NCBI RefSeq assembly: GCF_900188205.1
Contig: NZ_FZOH01000007.1
Span: 213,765 to 277,764 of the forward strand
Source of the DNA: Geodermatophilus saharensis
GTDB taxonomy: Bacteria; Actinomycetota; Actinomycetes; Mycobacteriales; Geodermatophilaceae
Length of the DNA stretch: 64,000 nucleotides
Direction of reading: 5' to 3'
Part shown: positions 42,236-51,288 of the stretch, piece after piece
Numbering within the stretch: the stretch's first letter is position 1
Layout of the letters: each line of letters opens with the position of its first letter
Position numbers and translations under genes: made by a program
The notes under the pieces: model-generated
Database searches by the model: none
What the model saw: only the letters and a program-made list of their open reading frames with translations
Told to the model about the DNA's origin: nothing

Positions 42236-44554
42236 TCAGGGAGCGGTGGTCGTCGGCGCGGTCGTGCCCGCCCGGGGCGTGGGGGCCTGGGCCGGCGTCG
42301 GGTGCCCGGCGCCGGGGAGGGATCCGGACGGCCCGTCGTCGGTGCCGCCGACGACGACCGAGCGCCGCTTGGACACCACCACGGCGCCGATGACCACCAG
42401 CGCCGCCACGGCCGCGATGAGCAGCCGCACGGCGGTGTTGGCGTCCTCACCGACCGACAGGCTGACCACCGCGGGGGCGATGAGCAGCGCCACCAGGTTC
42501 ATCACCTTGATGAGCGGGTTGATCGCCGGGCCCGCGGTGTCCTTGAACGGGTCGCCCACGGTGTCCCCGATGACCGTGGCCGCGTGCGCCTCGCTGCCCT
42601 TCCCGCCGAACGCGCCGTCCTCCACCATCTTCTTGGCGTTGTCCCACGCGCCGCCGGAGTTGGCCAGGAACACCGCCATGAGCGTGCCGGTGGCGATGGC
42701 GCCGACGAGGTAGGCCGCGAGCGGGCCGAAGCCGAGCCCGAAGCCGACCGCCACCGGGGCGAGGACGGCGAGCAGGCCCGGCGTCGCGAGCTCCCGCAGC
42801 GAGTCCTTGGTGCAGATGTCGACGACGGCGGAGTAGTCGGGCCGCTCCGAGTAGTCCATGATCCCGGGCCGGGTGCGGAACTGCTCGCGGACCTCGAACA
42901 CGACCCGCCCGGCGGCGCGGGAGACGGCGTTGATCGCCAGGCCGGAGAAGAGGAACACGACCGCGGCACCGATCACCGCGCCGACGACGTTGTCCGGTTC
43001 GACGAGGCTGAACGACTGCGCCAGGTCGACGTCGCCGAGCGCGGTGCGCACCTGCTCGTTGTAGGACCCGAACAGCGCCGTCGCCGCGAGGACGGCGGTC
43101 GCGATCGCGATGCCCTTGGTGATGGCCTTGGTGGTGTTGCCGACGGCGTCGAGGTCGGTCAGCACCCGGGCGCCCTGCTCGTCGATGTCCCCGGACATCT
43201 CGGCGATGCCCTGGGCGTTGTCGCTGACCGGGCCGAAGGTGTCCATCGAGACGATGACGCCGGCCGTGGTGAGCAGCCCGCAGCCGGCCAGCGCGACGGC
43301 GTACAGCGCCGCGCCGCCGCCGATGAGGAAGGCGCCGTAGACCGCGCCGCCGATGAGCAGGGCGGCGTAGACGGCCGACTCCAGGCCCAGGGAGATGCCG
43401 GACAGGACGACGGTGGCCGGCCCGGTGAGCGAGCTGCGGCCGACGTCGCGGACCGGCTTGCGGGAGGTCTCGGTGAAGTAGCCGGTGAGCTGCTGGATGG
43501 CGGCGGCCAGGACGATCCCGACCAGGACCGAGAGGAAGCCGAGCACCTGCGGGTTGACCACCGAGTCGGGGACGTCGGCGACGCTGGGCAGCACGGTGAA
43601 CGCGGCGACGGCGACGAGCACGAGGGAGACCACCGCGGAGGTGAAGAAGCCCCGGTTGATCGGCGCGAGGCCGCTGGAGTCGCTCCTGCCGGGGTTGCTG
43701 GCGAGGATGCCGACGACGGAGGCGAGCACGCCGATCGCAGCGACGACGAGCGGGAAGACCATGCCGTCCGCGCCGAAGAAGACCTGCCCGAGGATCAGCG
43801 CGGCGACCAGGGTGACGGCGTAGGACTCGAAGAGGTCGGCGGCCATGCCCGCGCAGTCGCCGACGTTGTCGCCGACGTTGTCGGCGATGGTCGCGGCGTT
43901 GCGGGGGTCGTCCTCGGGGATGCCGGCCTCGACCTTGCCGACGAGGTCGGCGCCCACGTCGGCGGCCTTGGTGAAGATCCCGCCGCCGACGCGCATGAAC
44001 ATCGCCAGCAGCGCGCCGCCGAAGCCGAAGCCCTCGAGGACCACCGGGGCGGTCTCGTCGAAGAGCAGCAGCGCCAGCGCGGCGCCGAACAGGCCGAGGC
44101 CGACGGTGATCATCCCGCAGACCCCGCCGGTGCGGTACGCGATGCGGAAGGCCGGCCGGTAGCCGCCGGCCTGGGCAGCGGCGGCGACCCGGACGTTGCC
44201 GCGGGTGGCCAGCGTCATGCCGATGAAGCCGACGGTGGCGGAGAAGAGGGCGCCGACGAGGAAGAAGACCGCCCGGCCGATGCGGGTGCCCCAGCCGCCG
44301 TCGGCGACGGGCAGGACGAGCAGCAAGAGGAAGACGACGACGGCGAAGACGCCGAGGGTCCTGAACTGGCGCCGCAGGTAGGCGCCGGCTCCCTCCTGCA
44401 CCGCACGCGCGATCTCACGCATGCGCGTCGTGCCCTGGTCGGCGGCCAGGACGGCACGGACCAGCGACGCGGCGAAGACCAGCGCGGCGAGCGATACGAC
44501 GAGGGCTGCCGTCACGAGGACGACGTCCCCGCCGGAGAGAGAACTGTCCGGCAT
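42236..44554 (-). CDS. hppA: K+-independent membrane-bound H+-translocating pyrophosphatase
   Basis: Couples pyrophosphate hydrolysis to proton export across the membrane. The 772-aa protein has about 16 helices and the substrate motif DVGADLVGKVEAGIPEDDPRNAA (about 199-220, in part), with NVGDNVGDCAG. Lys476 in GNTTKAITKG replaces the Ala of K+-dependent enzymes, the accepted marker of the K+-independent H+-pumping class. The C-terminal 40 residues are a Pro/Thr/Ala tail. ATG 44554 has GGGAGG seven bases upstream. Confidence 0.96.
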   Translation of the reverse strand: MPDSSLSGGDVVLVTAALVVSLAALVFAASLVRAVLAADQGTTRMREIARAVQEGAGAYLRRQFRTLGVFAVVVFLLLLVLPVADGGWGTRIGRAVFFLVGALFSATVGFIGMTLATRGNVRVAAAAQAGGYRPAFRIAYRTGGVCGMITVGLGLFGAALALLLFDETAPVVLEGFGFGGALLAMFMRVGGGIFTKAADVGADLVGKVEAGIPEDDPRNAATIADNVGDNVGDCAGMAADLFESYAVTLVAALILGQVFFGADGMVFPLVVAAIGVLASVVGILASNPGRSDSSGLAPINRGFFTSAVVSLVLVAVAAFTVLPSVADVPDSVVNPQVLGFLSVLVGIVLAAAIQQLTGYFTETSRKPVRDVGRSSLTGPATVVLSGISLGLESAVYAALLIGGAVYGAFLIGGGAALYAVALAGCGLLTTAGVIVSMDTFGPVSDNAQGIAEMSGDIDEQGARVLTDLDAVGNTTKAITKGIAIATAVLAATALFGSYNEQVRTALGDVDLAQSFSLVEPDNVVGAVIGAAVVFLFSGLAINAVSRAAGRVVFEVREQFRTRPGIMDYSERPDYSAVVDICTKDSLRELATPGLLAVLAPVAVGFGLGFGPLAAYLVGAIATGTLMAVFLANSGGAWDNAKKMVEDGAFGGKGSEAHAATVIGDTVGDPFKDTAGPAINPLIKVMNLVALLIAPAVVSLSVGEDANTAVRLLIAAVAALVVIGAVVVSKRRSVVVGGTDDGPSGSLPGAGHPTPAQAPTPRAGTTAPTTTAP

Positions 44555-44650
44555 CAATACCTCCCAGCGGTGAGCTGCCACCGGGCGGCCCCGCGTCCCC
44601 GGTCGGCGGAGAGCACCCGTGGGCGGCGGGCCGCCCACGGATGCCGCGCC

Positions 44651-44668
44651 ACTGTAATCGAGATCACA
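44651..44668. promoter_or_regulatory. CRP-like palindrome overlapping a -10 (TACAGT) of hppA
   Basis: TGTAATCGAGATCACA (44653-44668) fits TGTGA-N6-TCACA with one mismatch. On the minus strand it overlaps TACAGT (44656-44651), a -10 about 95 bases before hppA. The helicase gene begins 90 bases away on the plus strand. Binding here would be expected to repress hppA; this is inference. Confidence 0.45.
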
Positions 44669-44757
44669 CTCTGCGGTAGGTCGTCTTTGGTGGCCGTCCG
44701 GTCGCGCACAGCGACCACGGGCGCCGGAGGGTTGCCCCCGGGTGTGACAGTGGAGGG

Positions 44758-47445
44758 GTGACCGCGCTCCACCCGGTCCGGCCGGCTGCTCCCCCACCCG
44801 GTCGCGAGGGCACCGCAGGGGGCGACGAGCGCCCGGGTGCCGCACCCGGCGCCGCGGCCGTGCACGGCTCGGCGGAGGGACACGGCAGTGGCGGCGGGCA
44901 CCGGCCCGACCAGGGGCCTGATGGGGGCTCCGGGGAGCGGCCCGGTGACCTGCTGCCCGGCGCTGAGCTGCTCGAGGACCTGCTGGCGGGCACCCCGGAG
45001 GAGGAGCACCCGGTCACCCACGTCCACCACCTGCCGGTGCGCGGGTCCCGGACGCTGCCCTGGCCCGCCTGGGTCGACCCCGGCCTGCGCGCGCGGCTCG
45101 AGGAGCAGGGCGTGAGCGCACCCTGGCGGCACCAGGTCGAGGCCGCCCAGCTCGCCCACGACGGCACCTCGGTGGTGGTCGCCACCGGCACGGCGTCCGG
45201 CAAGTCGCTGGCCTACCAGCTGCCGGCGCTGACCCGCCTGGCCGAGGACCCGCGCGCCTGCGTGCTCTACCTGGCGCCCACCAAGGCGCTGGCCCGCGAC
45301 CAGCTGGCCTCGGTGGCGGCGCTCGCCGACCCGTCGGTGCGCCCGGCCGCCTACGACGGGGACACCCCGGCCGAGGAGCGCGACTGGGTGCGCCGCCACT
45401 CGCGGTGGATCGTCACCAACCCCGACATGCTGCACCGCGGCGTGCTGCCCGCCCACCAGCGCTGGTCGTCGACGCTGCGCCGGCTGGCCTACGTCGTCGT
45501 CGACGAGTGCCACGCCTACCGCGGGGTGTTCGGCTCGCACGTCGGGCACGTGCTGCGCCGGCTGCGCCGCATCTGCCGCCGCTACGGCGCCGACCCGGTG
45601 TTCGTGCTGGCCTCGGCGACGGTGGCCGAGCCGGCCGCGGCCGCCACCCGGCTGGTGGGTGCGCCCGTCGTGGCGGTGACCGAGGACGGGTCGCCGCGCC
45701 CGGGTGCGACCTTCGCGCTGTGGGAGCCGCCGCTGACCGAGCGGACCGGCGAGCACGGCGCCCCGCTGCGCCGGTCGGCGGCGGCGGACGCGGCGGGGCT
45801 GCTGGCCGACCTGGTCGAGCGGGGCGCCCGGACGCTGGCGTTCGTGCGGTCGCGGCGCAGCGCCGAGTCGGTCGCCGAGCAGGCCCGCCGGCTGCTGCAG
45901 GACCGTGGCCGCGGCGACCTGGTCCGGCGGGTGGACTCCTACCGCGGCGGCTACCTCCCCGAGGAGCGCCGGGAGCTGGAGCGGGCGCTGTCGTGCGGCG
46001 AGCTGCTCGGCGTGGCCACCACCAACGCCCTCGAGCTGGGCATCGACATCGCCGGCCTCGACGCCGTGGTGCTGGCCGGGTACCCCGGGACGCTGGCGTC
46101 GCTGTGGCAGCAGGCGGGCCGGGCCGGGCGCGCCCAGCGCGAGTCGCTGGTCGTCTTCGTCGCCCGCGACGACCCGCTGGACCACTACCTGGCCCACCAC
46201 CCGCGGGCGGTGTTCGGCCGCCCGGTCGAGGCCACCGTCACCGATCCGGCCAACCCCTACGTCCTCGGCCCCCAGCTGTGCTGTGCCGCGGCCGAGCTGC
46301 CCCTCACGCCCGCCGACCTGCCCGACTTCGGCGGCCCGGTCGCCGAGGCCCAGCTCGACGAGCTCGTGGCGGCCGGCCGGCTGCGGCGGCGCCCGGCCGG
46401 CTGGTACTGGGCCGGGCGCGGGCGCCCCGACGTCGACATCCGCGGCAGCGGCGGCGAGCCGGTGGCGATCATCGAGAACGGGACCGGGCGGCTGTTGGGG
46501 ACCGTCGACGGCGGCGCCGCGCACGCCACGGTGCACACCGGCGCGCTCTACGTGCACCGCGGCGACACGTTCGTCGTCGACGAGCTCGACCTCGACGACG
46601 CCTGCGCCGTCGTGCACGCCGAGAGCCCGGACTGGACGACCGTCGCCCGTGACGTGACCGACCTCGGCGTCGTCCGCACCGACCGGGTCCGGCGGCTGGG
46701 CACCGTCACCGCGCACACCGGCGTCGTCGACGTGACCAACCAGGTCGTGACCTACCAGCGGCGGCGGGCCGGCACCGGTGAGGTGCTCGCCGAGTTCCCG
46801 CTCGACCTGCCCGCGCGCCAGCTGCGCACCCGCGCCGTGTGGCTGACCCTCGACGCGGACGCCGTCGCCCGTGCCGCGCTCGACGACCTGTCGCTGCCCG
46901 GCTCGCTGCACGCCGCAGAGCACGCCGCGATCGGCATCCTGCCGCTGCTGGCCACCTGCGACCGCTGGGACCTCGGCGGGCTGTCGACCGCGCTGCACCC
47001 CGACACGGGCACCGCCACGGTGTTCGTCTACGACGGGCACCCCGGCGGCGCCGGCTTCGCCGAGCGGGGCTTCGCCGCCCTGCGGCGCTGGCTGCTGGCC
47101 ACCCGGGCCACCGTGGCCAGCTGCGAGTGCGAGAGCGGCTGCCCCTCGTGCGTGCAGTCGCCCAAGTGCGGCAACGGCAACGACCCGCTGGACAAGGCCG
47201 GCGCGGTGCGGGTGCTCGACGTCGTGCTGGACGAGCTGGCCGCCGCCGACGAGGCGGGCACGGGAGCCGTGGAGGTGGTCACCGCAGCCGCCACCGCCGT
47301 CACCCCCAACGACCCCGCCGCGCCGGTCGGCGACACCGACGGGACCGCCGACGAGGCCGGAGACGAGGCCGACGAGGCCGGAGACGAGGCCGCCGAGGAC
47401 GCCGGGCGCGGTGCCCGGCCCGCCGAGGATGACCTGGTCTTCTGA
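44758..47445 (+). CDS. DEAD/DEAH-box helicase with DUF1998 zinc-binding C-terminus (MrfA/Hrq1 type, Rv3649-like)
   Basis: An 895-aa SF2 helicase. The first 65 residues are low-complexity Gly/Pro/Ala; Walker A ATGTASGKS is at 142-150, DECH at 249-252, SAT in LASATVAEP, and helicase motif VI QQAGRAGRAQ. The DUF1998 region ends in the four-Cys cluster CECESGCPSCVQSPKCG, as in MrfA, which acts on mitomycin-type DNA damage. The last 60 residues are an acidic Asp/Glu/Ala tail. GTG 44758 is the upstream-most start; a downstream start after the low-complexity part cannot be excluded. It neighbours the tad locus, as its orthologue does in mycobacteria. Confidence 0.9.
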   Translation: MTALHPVRPAAPPPGREGTAGGDERPGAAPGAAAVHGSAEGHGSGGGHRPDQGPDGGSGERPGDLLPGAELLEDLLAGTPEEEHPVTHVHHLPVRGSRTLPWPAWVDPGLRARLEEQGVSAPWRHQVEAAQLAHDGTSVVVATGTASGKSLAYQLPALTRLAEDPRACVLYLAPTKALARDQLASVAALADPSVRPAAYDGDTPAEERDWVRRHSRWIVTNPDMLHRGVLPAHQRWSSTLRRLAYVVVDECHAYRGVFGSHVGHVLRRLRRICRRYGADPVFVLASATVAEPAAAATRLVGAPVVAVTEDGSPRPGATFALWEPPLTERTGEHGAPLRRSAAADAAGLLADLVERGARTLAFVRSRRSAESVAEQARRLLQDRGRGDLVRRVDSYRGGYLPEERRELERALSCGELLGVATTNALELGIDIAGLDAVVLAGYPGTLASLWQQAGRAGRAQRESLVVFVARDDPLDHYLAHHPRAVFGRPVEATVTDPANPYVLGPQLCCAAAELPLTPADLPDFGGPVAEAQLDELVAAGRLRRRPAGWYWAGRGRPDVDIRGSGGEPVAIIENGTGRLLGTVDGGAAHATVHTGALYVHRGDTFVVDELDLDDACAVVHAESPDWTTVARDVTDLGVVRTDRVRRLGTVTAHTGVVDVTNQVVTYQRRRAGTGEVLAEFPLDLPARQLRTRAVWLTLDADAVARAALDDLSLPGSLHAAEHAAIGILPLLATCDRWDLGGLSTALHPDTGTATVFVYDGHPGGAGFAERGFAALRRWLLATRATVASCECESGCPSCVQSPKCGNGNDPLDKAGAVRVLDVVLDELAAADEAGTGAVEVVTAAATAVTPNDPAAPVGDTDGTADEAGDEADEAGDEAAEDAGRGARPAEDDLVF

Positions 47446-47817
47446 CCCCGCGGGCGCGTCCGGCGGGACGGGTCCGGCGCGGGCGCTGGCCTGCGCGTAC
47501 CGGGTGCCCAACGGCCCCAGGCGGACGCCGACCTCCGCGGTCACCTCGGCGACCGCCCCCTCCCCGACCGTGCAGCCGACCAGTGCGGCGCCGTTGCCGC
47601 GGGCGACGCCGGCGGCCGCGGCGCAGGCGGCGGGGTCGCCGGTCACCGCCGCGCCGGCCGCCGCCAGCGCGGCGAGGTCGGCCGCCGTGCCGGCCCGGTG
47701 GCGGGCGACGGCCGCGGCGCCGACCAGCACGGCGGCCATCCCCACGGCGGCGAGCACACCGGCCAGCGCGACCGTCCACACGGTGGCCGACCCCCGCTCC
47801 CGCTCCCGCTCCCTCAC
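47446..47817 (-). CDS. Rv3654c-family TadE-like minor pilin, 3' end undefined
   Basis: A small secretion-neighbourhood protein: basic N-terminus with RERERERER-like repeats, GSATVWTVALAGV, one hydrophobic helix (about 14-36) followed by AVARHRAGTAADLAALAAA, as in the Rv3654c family, which ends shortly after an ARAGP segment (about residue 113 here). No stop codon occurs in this frame near that point; the frame stays open antisense through the whole helicase to 44554. I give 47446 as the edge against the helicase, not a real stop. GTG 47817 overlaps the TadE stop. Confidence 0.6.
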
Positions 47818-48146
47818 CCGGCGACCCCGGGCTCGAGCCGGGCGACCGCGCTGGCGCCGATCCCGACCCCCAGCTGCACCGGGCCCAGCGGCGCGACCTC
47901 CGCGGTGACGGTCACCCGCACCTCACCGCCACCGACGGCCACCTCCGTCCGCGCCCCGTCGGGTGCCACCCGTGCCACGAGTGCGTGCACGGCGGCCTCG
48001 TCCTCGCCGCGCGCGGCGGCCCGCGCGCCCTCCCGGGCGGCGTCGACGCAGCGCACCTGGGCGCCGACCACCACGACGGCCGCGACGACCGCCGCCAGGA
48101 CGAGCAGGAGCACGGGCAGCACCACGGCCGTCTCGGCGGTGACCAT
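47814..48146 (-). CDS. TadE-family pseudopilin
   Basis: A 110-aa protein with the TadE N-terminus MVTAETAVVLPVLLLVLAAVVAAVVVVGAQVRCVDAAREGARAAAR: one transmembrane helix with the Glu typical of prepilin-like proteins at position 5 and the conserved A-R-E-G-A-R after the helix. It is predicted to be a minor component of the Tad/Flp pilus. ATG 48146 is preferred by a GAGG six bases upstream. It lies 47 bases after the DUF4244 pilin gene. Confidence 0.85.
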   Translation of the reverse strand: MVTAETAVVLPVLLLVLAAVVAAVVVVGAQVRCVDAAREGARAAARGEDEAAVHALVARVAPDGARTEVAVGGGEVRVTVTAEVAPLGPVQLGVGIGASAVARLEPGVAG

Positions 48147-48193
48147 GCCCGCCTCGCCGTCCTCTCCGCCGTCGCCTCGCCGCGCCCGGCGGG

Positions 48194-48463
48194 TCAGGAC
48201 AGCACCTGGAGCGCGGAGGAGACGAGGTCGCCGAGGGCGGTGACGACCGAGCCGCCGGTGACCACCCGGTAGAGGACGGCGGCGAAGGCGCAGGCGGCGA
48301 CCGTGCCGACGGCGTACTCGGCGGTGCTCATGCCGGCCTCGGCGTCGGCGCGCAGCCGGGCCCAGCGCCGGGCCAGGGCGCGCGGCTGCGCGAGGACGCG
48401 GGGCGGGGCGTCCTCCGCGGGGCCGGTCGCGGCGGGGGCGGTCGCGGGCGGGGTATCGGTCAT
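48194..48463 (-). CDS. DUF4244 Flp-like small pilin
   Basis: An 89-aa protein: 43-residue leader, then AGMSTAEYAVGTVAACAFAAVLYRVVTGG with a probable prepilin-peptidase site after Gly (Glu at +5, Tyr at +6, as in Flp pilins) and one hydrophobic helix. It corresponds to mycobacterial Rv3656c and should be the major Tad pilin. ATG 48463 has GAGGAG nine bases upstream. In the standard order it would follow tadC directly; here it is 6.7 kb away from it. Confidence 0.85.
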   Translation of the reverse strand: MTDTPPATAPAATGPAEDAPPRVLAQPRALARRWARLRADAEAGMSTAEYAVGTVAACAFAAVLYRVVTGGSVVTALGDLVSSALQVLS

Positions 48464-48552
48464 CGCAGGCTCTCCTCGGGTCGGCGGCCCCGGCACGGGG
48501 CGCGGCCCGACCCTCGCCGCAGGAACCGGGCCGGACCGGGTCCCGGCCGGAC

Positions 48553-48582
48553 CTGTGGACGGCGCGACGGCCTGTGGACGGC
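48553..48582 (+). promoter_or_regulatory. Paired motif CTGTGGACGGC, copy 2
   Basis: Two identical 11-mers separated by eight bases lie between the divergent pilin gene and the GT2/exosortase operon. An imperfect -10 (TCCACT, 48610-48615) lies 27 bases downstream, the same distance as in copy 1. The rest of the 231-base gap shows nothing else. Confidence 0.6.
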
Positions 48583-48694
48583 GCGGGCGGCGGTGTCGCC
48601 CGGGGCGCTTCCACTTCAGGACGGCAGGGCGACTGCCGATCCAGCCATGAGGTGGCGCTACCGCACCGCCGGGCACGATCCGGGAGGAGGAACC

Positions 48695-50104
48695 GTGGCG
48701 CACGGCAGCGACCGTCCCGAGGGGCGCCCGCTCGTCCTCCTCGGCTACGCCCTCGCCCTGGCCGCCGCGGTCGCCCTGTTCGGCCTCGACCCGACCCTCG
48801 GGGTCGTCGCCGGCGCGCTCAACGTGGTCTTCGGCGTCTACTTCTGCCGGCACCTGGGCTTCGCCGTCGCCGCGGCGAGGTGGGCCGAGCGCGACCTGCT
48901 GGCTGCCGACGTCGGCCTGGACAGCTACACGCCGCCGGTCGCCGTCCTCGTCGGGTGCAAGGACGAGGAGCTCGTCGTCGACGGCATGGTGGCGGCGCTG
49001 CTGAGCCTGGACTACCCGGCCGACCGGCTCGCGCTCGTCGTCGTCGACGACGGCTCGTCCGACGCGACCGGCGCGATCCTCGACGGGTGGGCCGCCCGCG
49101 AGCCGCGGTTGCGCGTCCTGCACCGGCCGCCGGGGGCCGGCGGGGGGAAGTCCGGCGCGCTCAACGACGCGCTGGCGCTCGTCGACGCCGAGATCGTGCT
49201 GGTGTTCGACGCCGACCACGAGCCCGAGCCGACCGCGCTGCGCCGCCTGGTGCGGCACTTCCGCGACCCGGTCGTCGGCGCGGTCATGGGCCGGTGCGTC
49301 ATCCGCAACGGCCAGGACTCCTCGATGGCCACCACCGTCTTCGTCGACTACCTCTCGGGCTACCTCGTCAACGAGTACGGCCGGCAGGCGCTGTTCGAGC
49401 TGCCCGCCTACGGCGGCGCCAACTGCGCCGTCCGGGCGGCCACGCTGCGCGCCCTCGGCGGCTGGAACCCCGAGACGGTCACCGAGGACACCGACCTGAC
49501 CCTGCGCATCCTGCGCATGGGGCAGCGGGTGCGCTACGACGTCTCGGCCATCGACTTCGAGGAGGCGGTGGTCAGCGCCCAGCGGTTCTGGAAGCAGCGC
49601 TACCGCTGGGCCCGCGGCCACCAGAAGTGCCTGCGCGACCACTGGCGCCCGCTGATGCGCTCGCCGCACCTGTCGCCGCTGGAGAAGGTCGAGACGACGC
49701 TGTTCCTCGGCGTCTACCACGTGCCGGTGCTGGCCGGGCTGGGCCTGCTGCTGACCGTGCTGCGCGCCGCGGGCATCGGCGACCTGCCCGTGGTCGGGCT
49801 GCTGCCCCTGTCGATGCTGCTGTTCATCGGCCCGCTGGCCGAGCTGTGCGTCGGACTGCTGGTCGGCCGGGTGGAACGCCGCTCGGCGTGGCGGCTGCTG
49901 GGCTTCCTCCCGGCCTTCGCGCTGTCGATCTGGATCACCACGCGCGCCTACCTCGACGGCATGCTCGGCCGGCCCTACAGCTGGGTGAAGACCTCCCGCT
50001 CGGGCGCCACCTCCACGGTGCCGCGCGCAGCCGCCCCCGCTCCCGCCGCGGCCGCGGTCCCCGCCCGCCCGCGGTCGTTCGCACTCCTCCCGGAGGACCG
50101 GTGA
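48695..50104 (+). CDS. Membrane glycosyltransferase family 2 (processive type)
   Basis: A 469-aa enzyme predicted to make or extend an envelope glycan at the membrane. Two N-terminal helices (about 13-60), GT-A domain with VVVDDGSSD (116-124), the DxD motif FDADHEPE (D172, D174), the base region VTEDTDLT (262-269) and QRYRWARGH (301-309, the QxxRW of BcsA/HasA-like synthases), then three C-terminal helices (about 335-425). GTG 48695 is chosen because GGGAGGAGG lies four bases upstream; ATG 48647 lacks a ribosome-binding site. First gene of a tightly overlapping operon. Confidence 0.9.
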   Translation: MAHGSDRPEGRPLVLLGYALALAAAVALFGLDPTLGVVAGALNVVFGVYFCRHLGFAVAAARWAERDLLAADVGLDSYTPPVAVLVGCKDEELVVDGMVAALLSLDYPADRLALVVVDDGSSDATGAILDGWAAREPRLRVLHRPPGAGGGKSGALNDALALVDAEIVLVFDADHEPEPTALRRLVRHFRDPVVGAVMGRCVIRNGQDSSMATTVFVDYLSGYLVNEYGRQALFELPAYGGANCAVRAATLRALGGWNPETVTEDTDLTLRILRMGQRVRYDVSAIDFEEAVVSAQRFWKQRYRWARGHQKCLRDHWRPLMRSPHLSPLEKVETTLFLGVYHVPVLAGLGLLLTVLRAAGIGDLPVVGLLPLSMLLFIGPLAELCVGLLVGRVERRSAWRLLGFLPAFALSIWITTRAYLDGMLGRPYSWVKTSRSGATSTVPRAAAPAPAAAAVPARPRSFALLPEDR

Positions 50105-51288
50105 CCACCGCACCCGCGATCGGTAGGCGACGGCTCTCCCGCGGGACGACGCGACGGCTGCTGCCCGTCCTGCTCGACCTGGCCCTGGCCGGGGTCATCT
50201 GCGTCGCCGGCTTCACCACGCTGTCCGGGCCGCTGCAGGTGCTCGAGGCCCGCGCGGTCGCCCTGGTGCTCGGGTGGCTGGACCCCACGTGGTCCTCCGG
50301 CGTGCTGCCCGGCCACGTCCTGCTCTTCCGCGGGGACGGGGAGATCATCGACGCGGTCGTCACCGCGTCGTGCTCGTCGGTCCTGTCGGTCCTCGGGCTG
50401 GTGGCCCTGACCGCGGTCGTCCTGCGGGGCCGCAGGCTGCACGCGCTGGGCGGGCTGGTCGTCGCGGTCCTCGCTGTCGTCGTCCTCAACCACGGCCGGC
50501 TGCTGCTGTCGGCCCTCGCCGGGCTGCAGTGGGGCGAGGGCGCCCTGGTCCTGTTCCACGACTGGGTCGGCACGGTGTGGAACCTGGTCGCCACCCTGGG
50601 CGGCTTCCTGGTCATGGTGTGGGTGACGCTGCCGGCCGCCGAGCGCGCCGAGCAGGACGTCGGGGGGCGGCACACCGCCCGGCGTCCCGACAGCTGGGCT
50701 CGCCCGGGCCTGGGCTACCGCACCGTCGAGGCCGAACAGCCCCCGGCCCACAGCCGCCGGACGACGGTGACCGGGCTGCTGCACCGCCACGTCCTCCCCC
50801 GCCGGCTGTCGGCCTGGCTGGCCGCGCGCCGCGAGGCCGCCCGCGTCGACTACCGGCTCGGGCACCTCCCGGCCTCCCGGCGGGTCGAGCGGGTGCACGA
50901 GCTGGCCGCCGACGGCCTCGGGGCCCACAGCGCCACGCTCGTGGCCGTGGCGACCTACGAGGTCGACCCGCTCGTCCTCGACGCCCTCGCCGACGCGGTC
51001 GCCGCGCGGCAGTGGGAACCGGTGACCGGCCACCGGGTGGCGGCGCTGCGGCTGTGGGCCCGCGGCTGGCTGCTCGCCCGGCCGGTGAGCACCTCCCCGG
51101 TCCCGGAGGACCGCACCGGGGACGACGACGCCGCCGTGGTCGCGGTGGCCCGGATCCCGGTGCCGCAGGCGGCCCCCTCCCGCGGGACGACGCCGTCCCC
51201 CGACCGTCCCTCGCACGCCGCCGGGTCGCCGACCCCGCACAGCTTCGCCCGCCCGTCCGCCCCGCACCCCCCGGAGACCTCCCGGTGA
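50101..51288 (+). CDS. Exosortase/archaeosortase-family protein with extra C-terminal domain
   Basis: A 395-aa protein, the first ~180 residues forming an integral membrane domain. The transpeptidase triad of exosortases is present in order and spacing: Cys91 in TASCSSVLS, Arg133 in LNHGRLL and His153 in LFHDWVG, matching the family's Cys-Arg(+42)-His(+20) pattern. Exosortases cleave C-terminal sorting signals and pass proteins to the envelope, usually in bacteria with exopolysaccharide loci. Residues 200-300 form an additional soluble domain (YRLGHLPASRRVERVHELAADG and on) that I do not recognise, then a Pro-rich tail. GTG 50101 overlaps the GT2 stop. No protein with a recognisable sorting tail is in the window. 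Confidence 0.82.
   Translation: MTTAPAIGRRRLSRGTTRRLLPVLLDLALAGVICVAGFTTLSGPLQVLEARAVALVLGWLDPTWSSGVLPGHVLLFRGDGEIIDAVVTASCSSVLSVLGLVALTAVVLRGRRLHALGGLVVAVLAVVVLNHGRLLLSALAGLQWGEGALVLFHDWVGTVWNLVATLGGFLVMVWVTLPAAERAEQDVGGRHTARRPDSWARPGLGYRTVEAEQPPAHSRRTTVTGLLHRHVLPRRLSAWLAARREAARVDYRLGHLPASRRVERVHELAADGLGAHSATLVAVATYEVDPLVLDALADAVAARQWEPVTGHRVAALRLWARGWLLARPVSTSPVPEDRTGDDDAAVVAVARIPVPQAAPSRGTTPSPDRPSHAAGSPTPHSFARPSAPHPPETSR

Noticed and set aside
40520..44761. A 1413-codon plus-strand frame antisense to DUF1023 and hppA
   Set aside because: Long stop-free antisense frames are normal at this G+C content; composition is low-complexity Arg/Pro and then Asp/Gly, and both opposite genes are clear family members.
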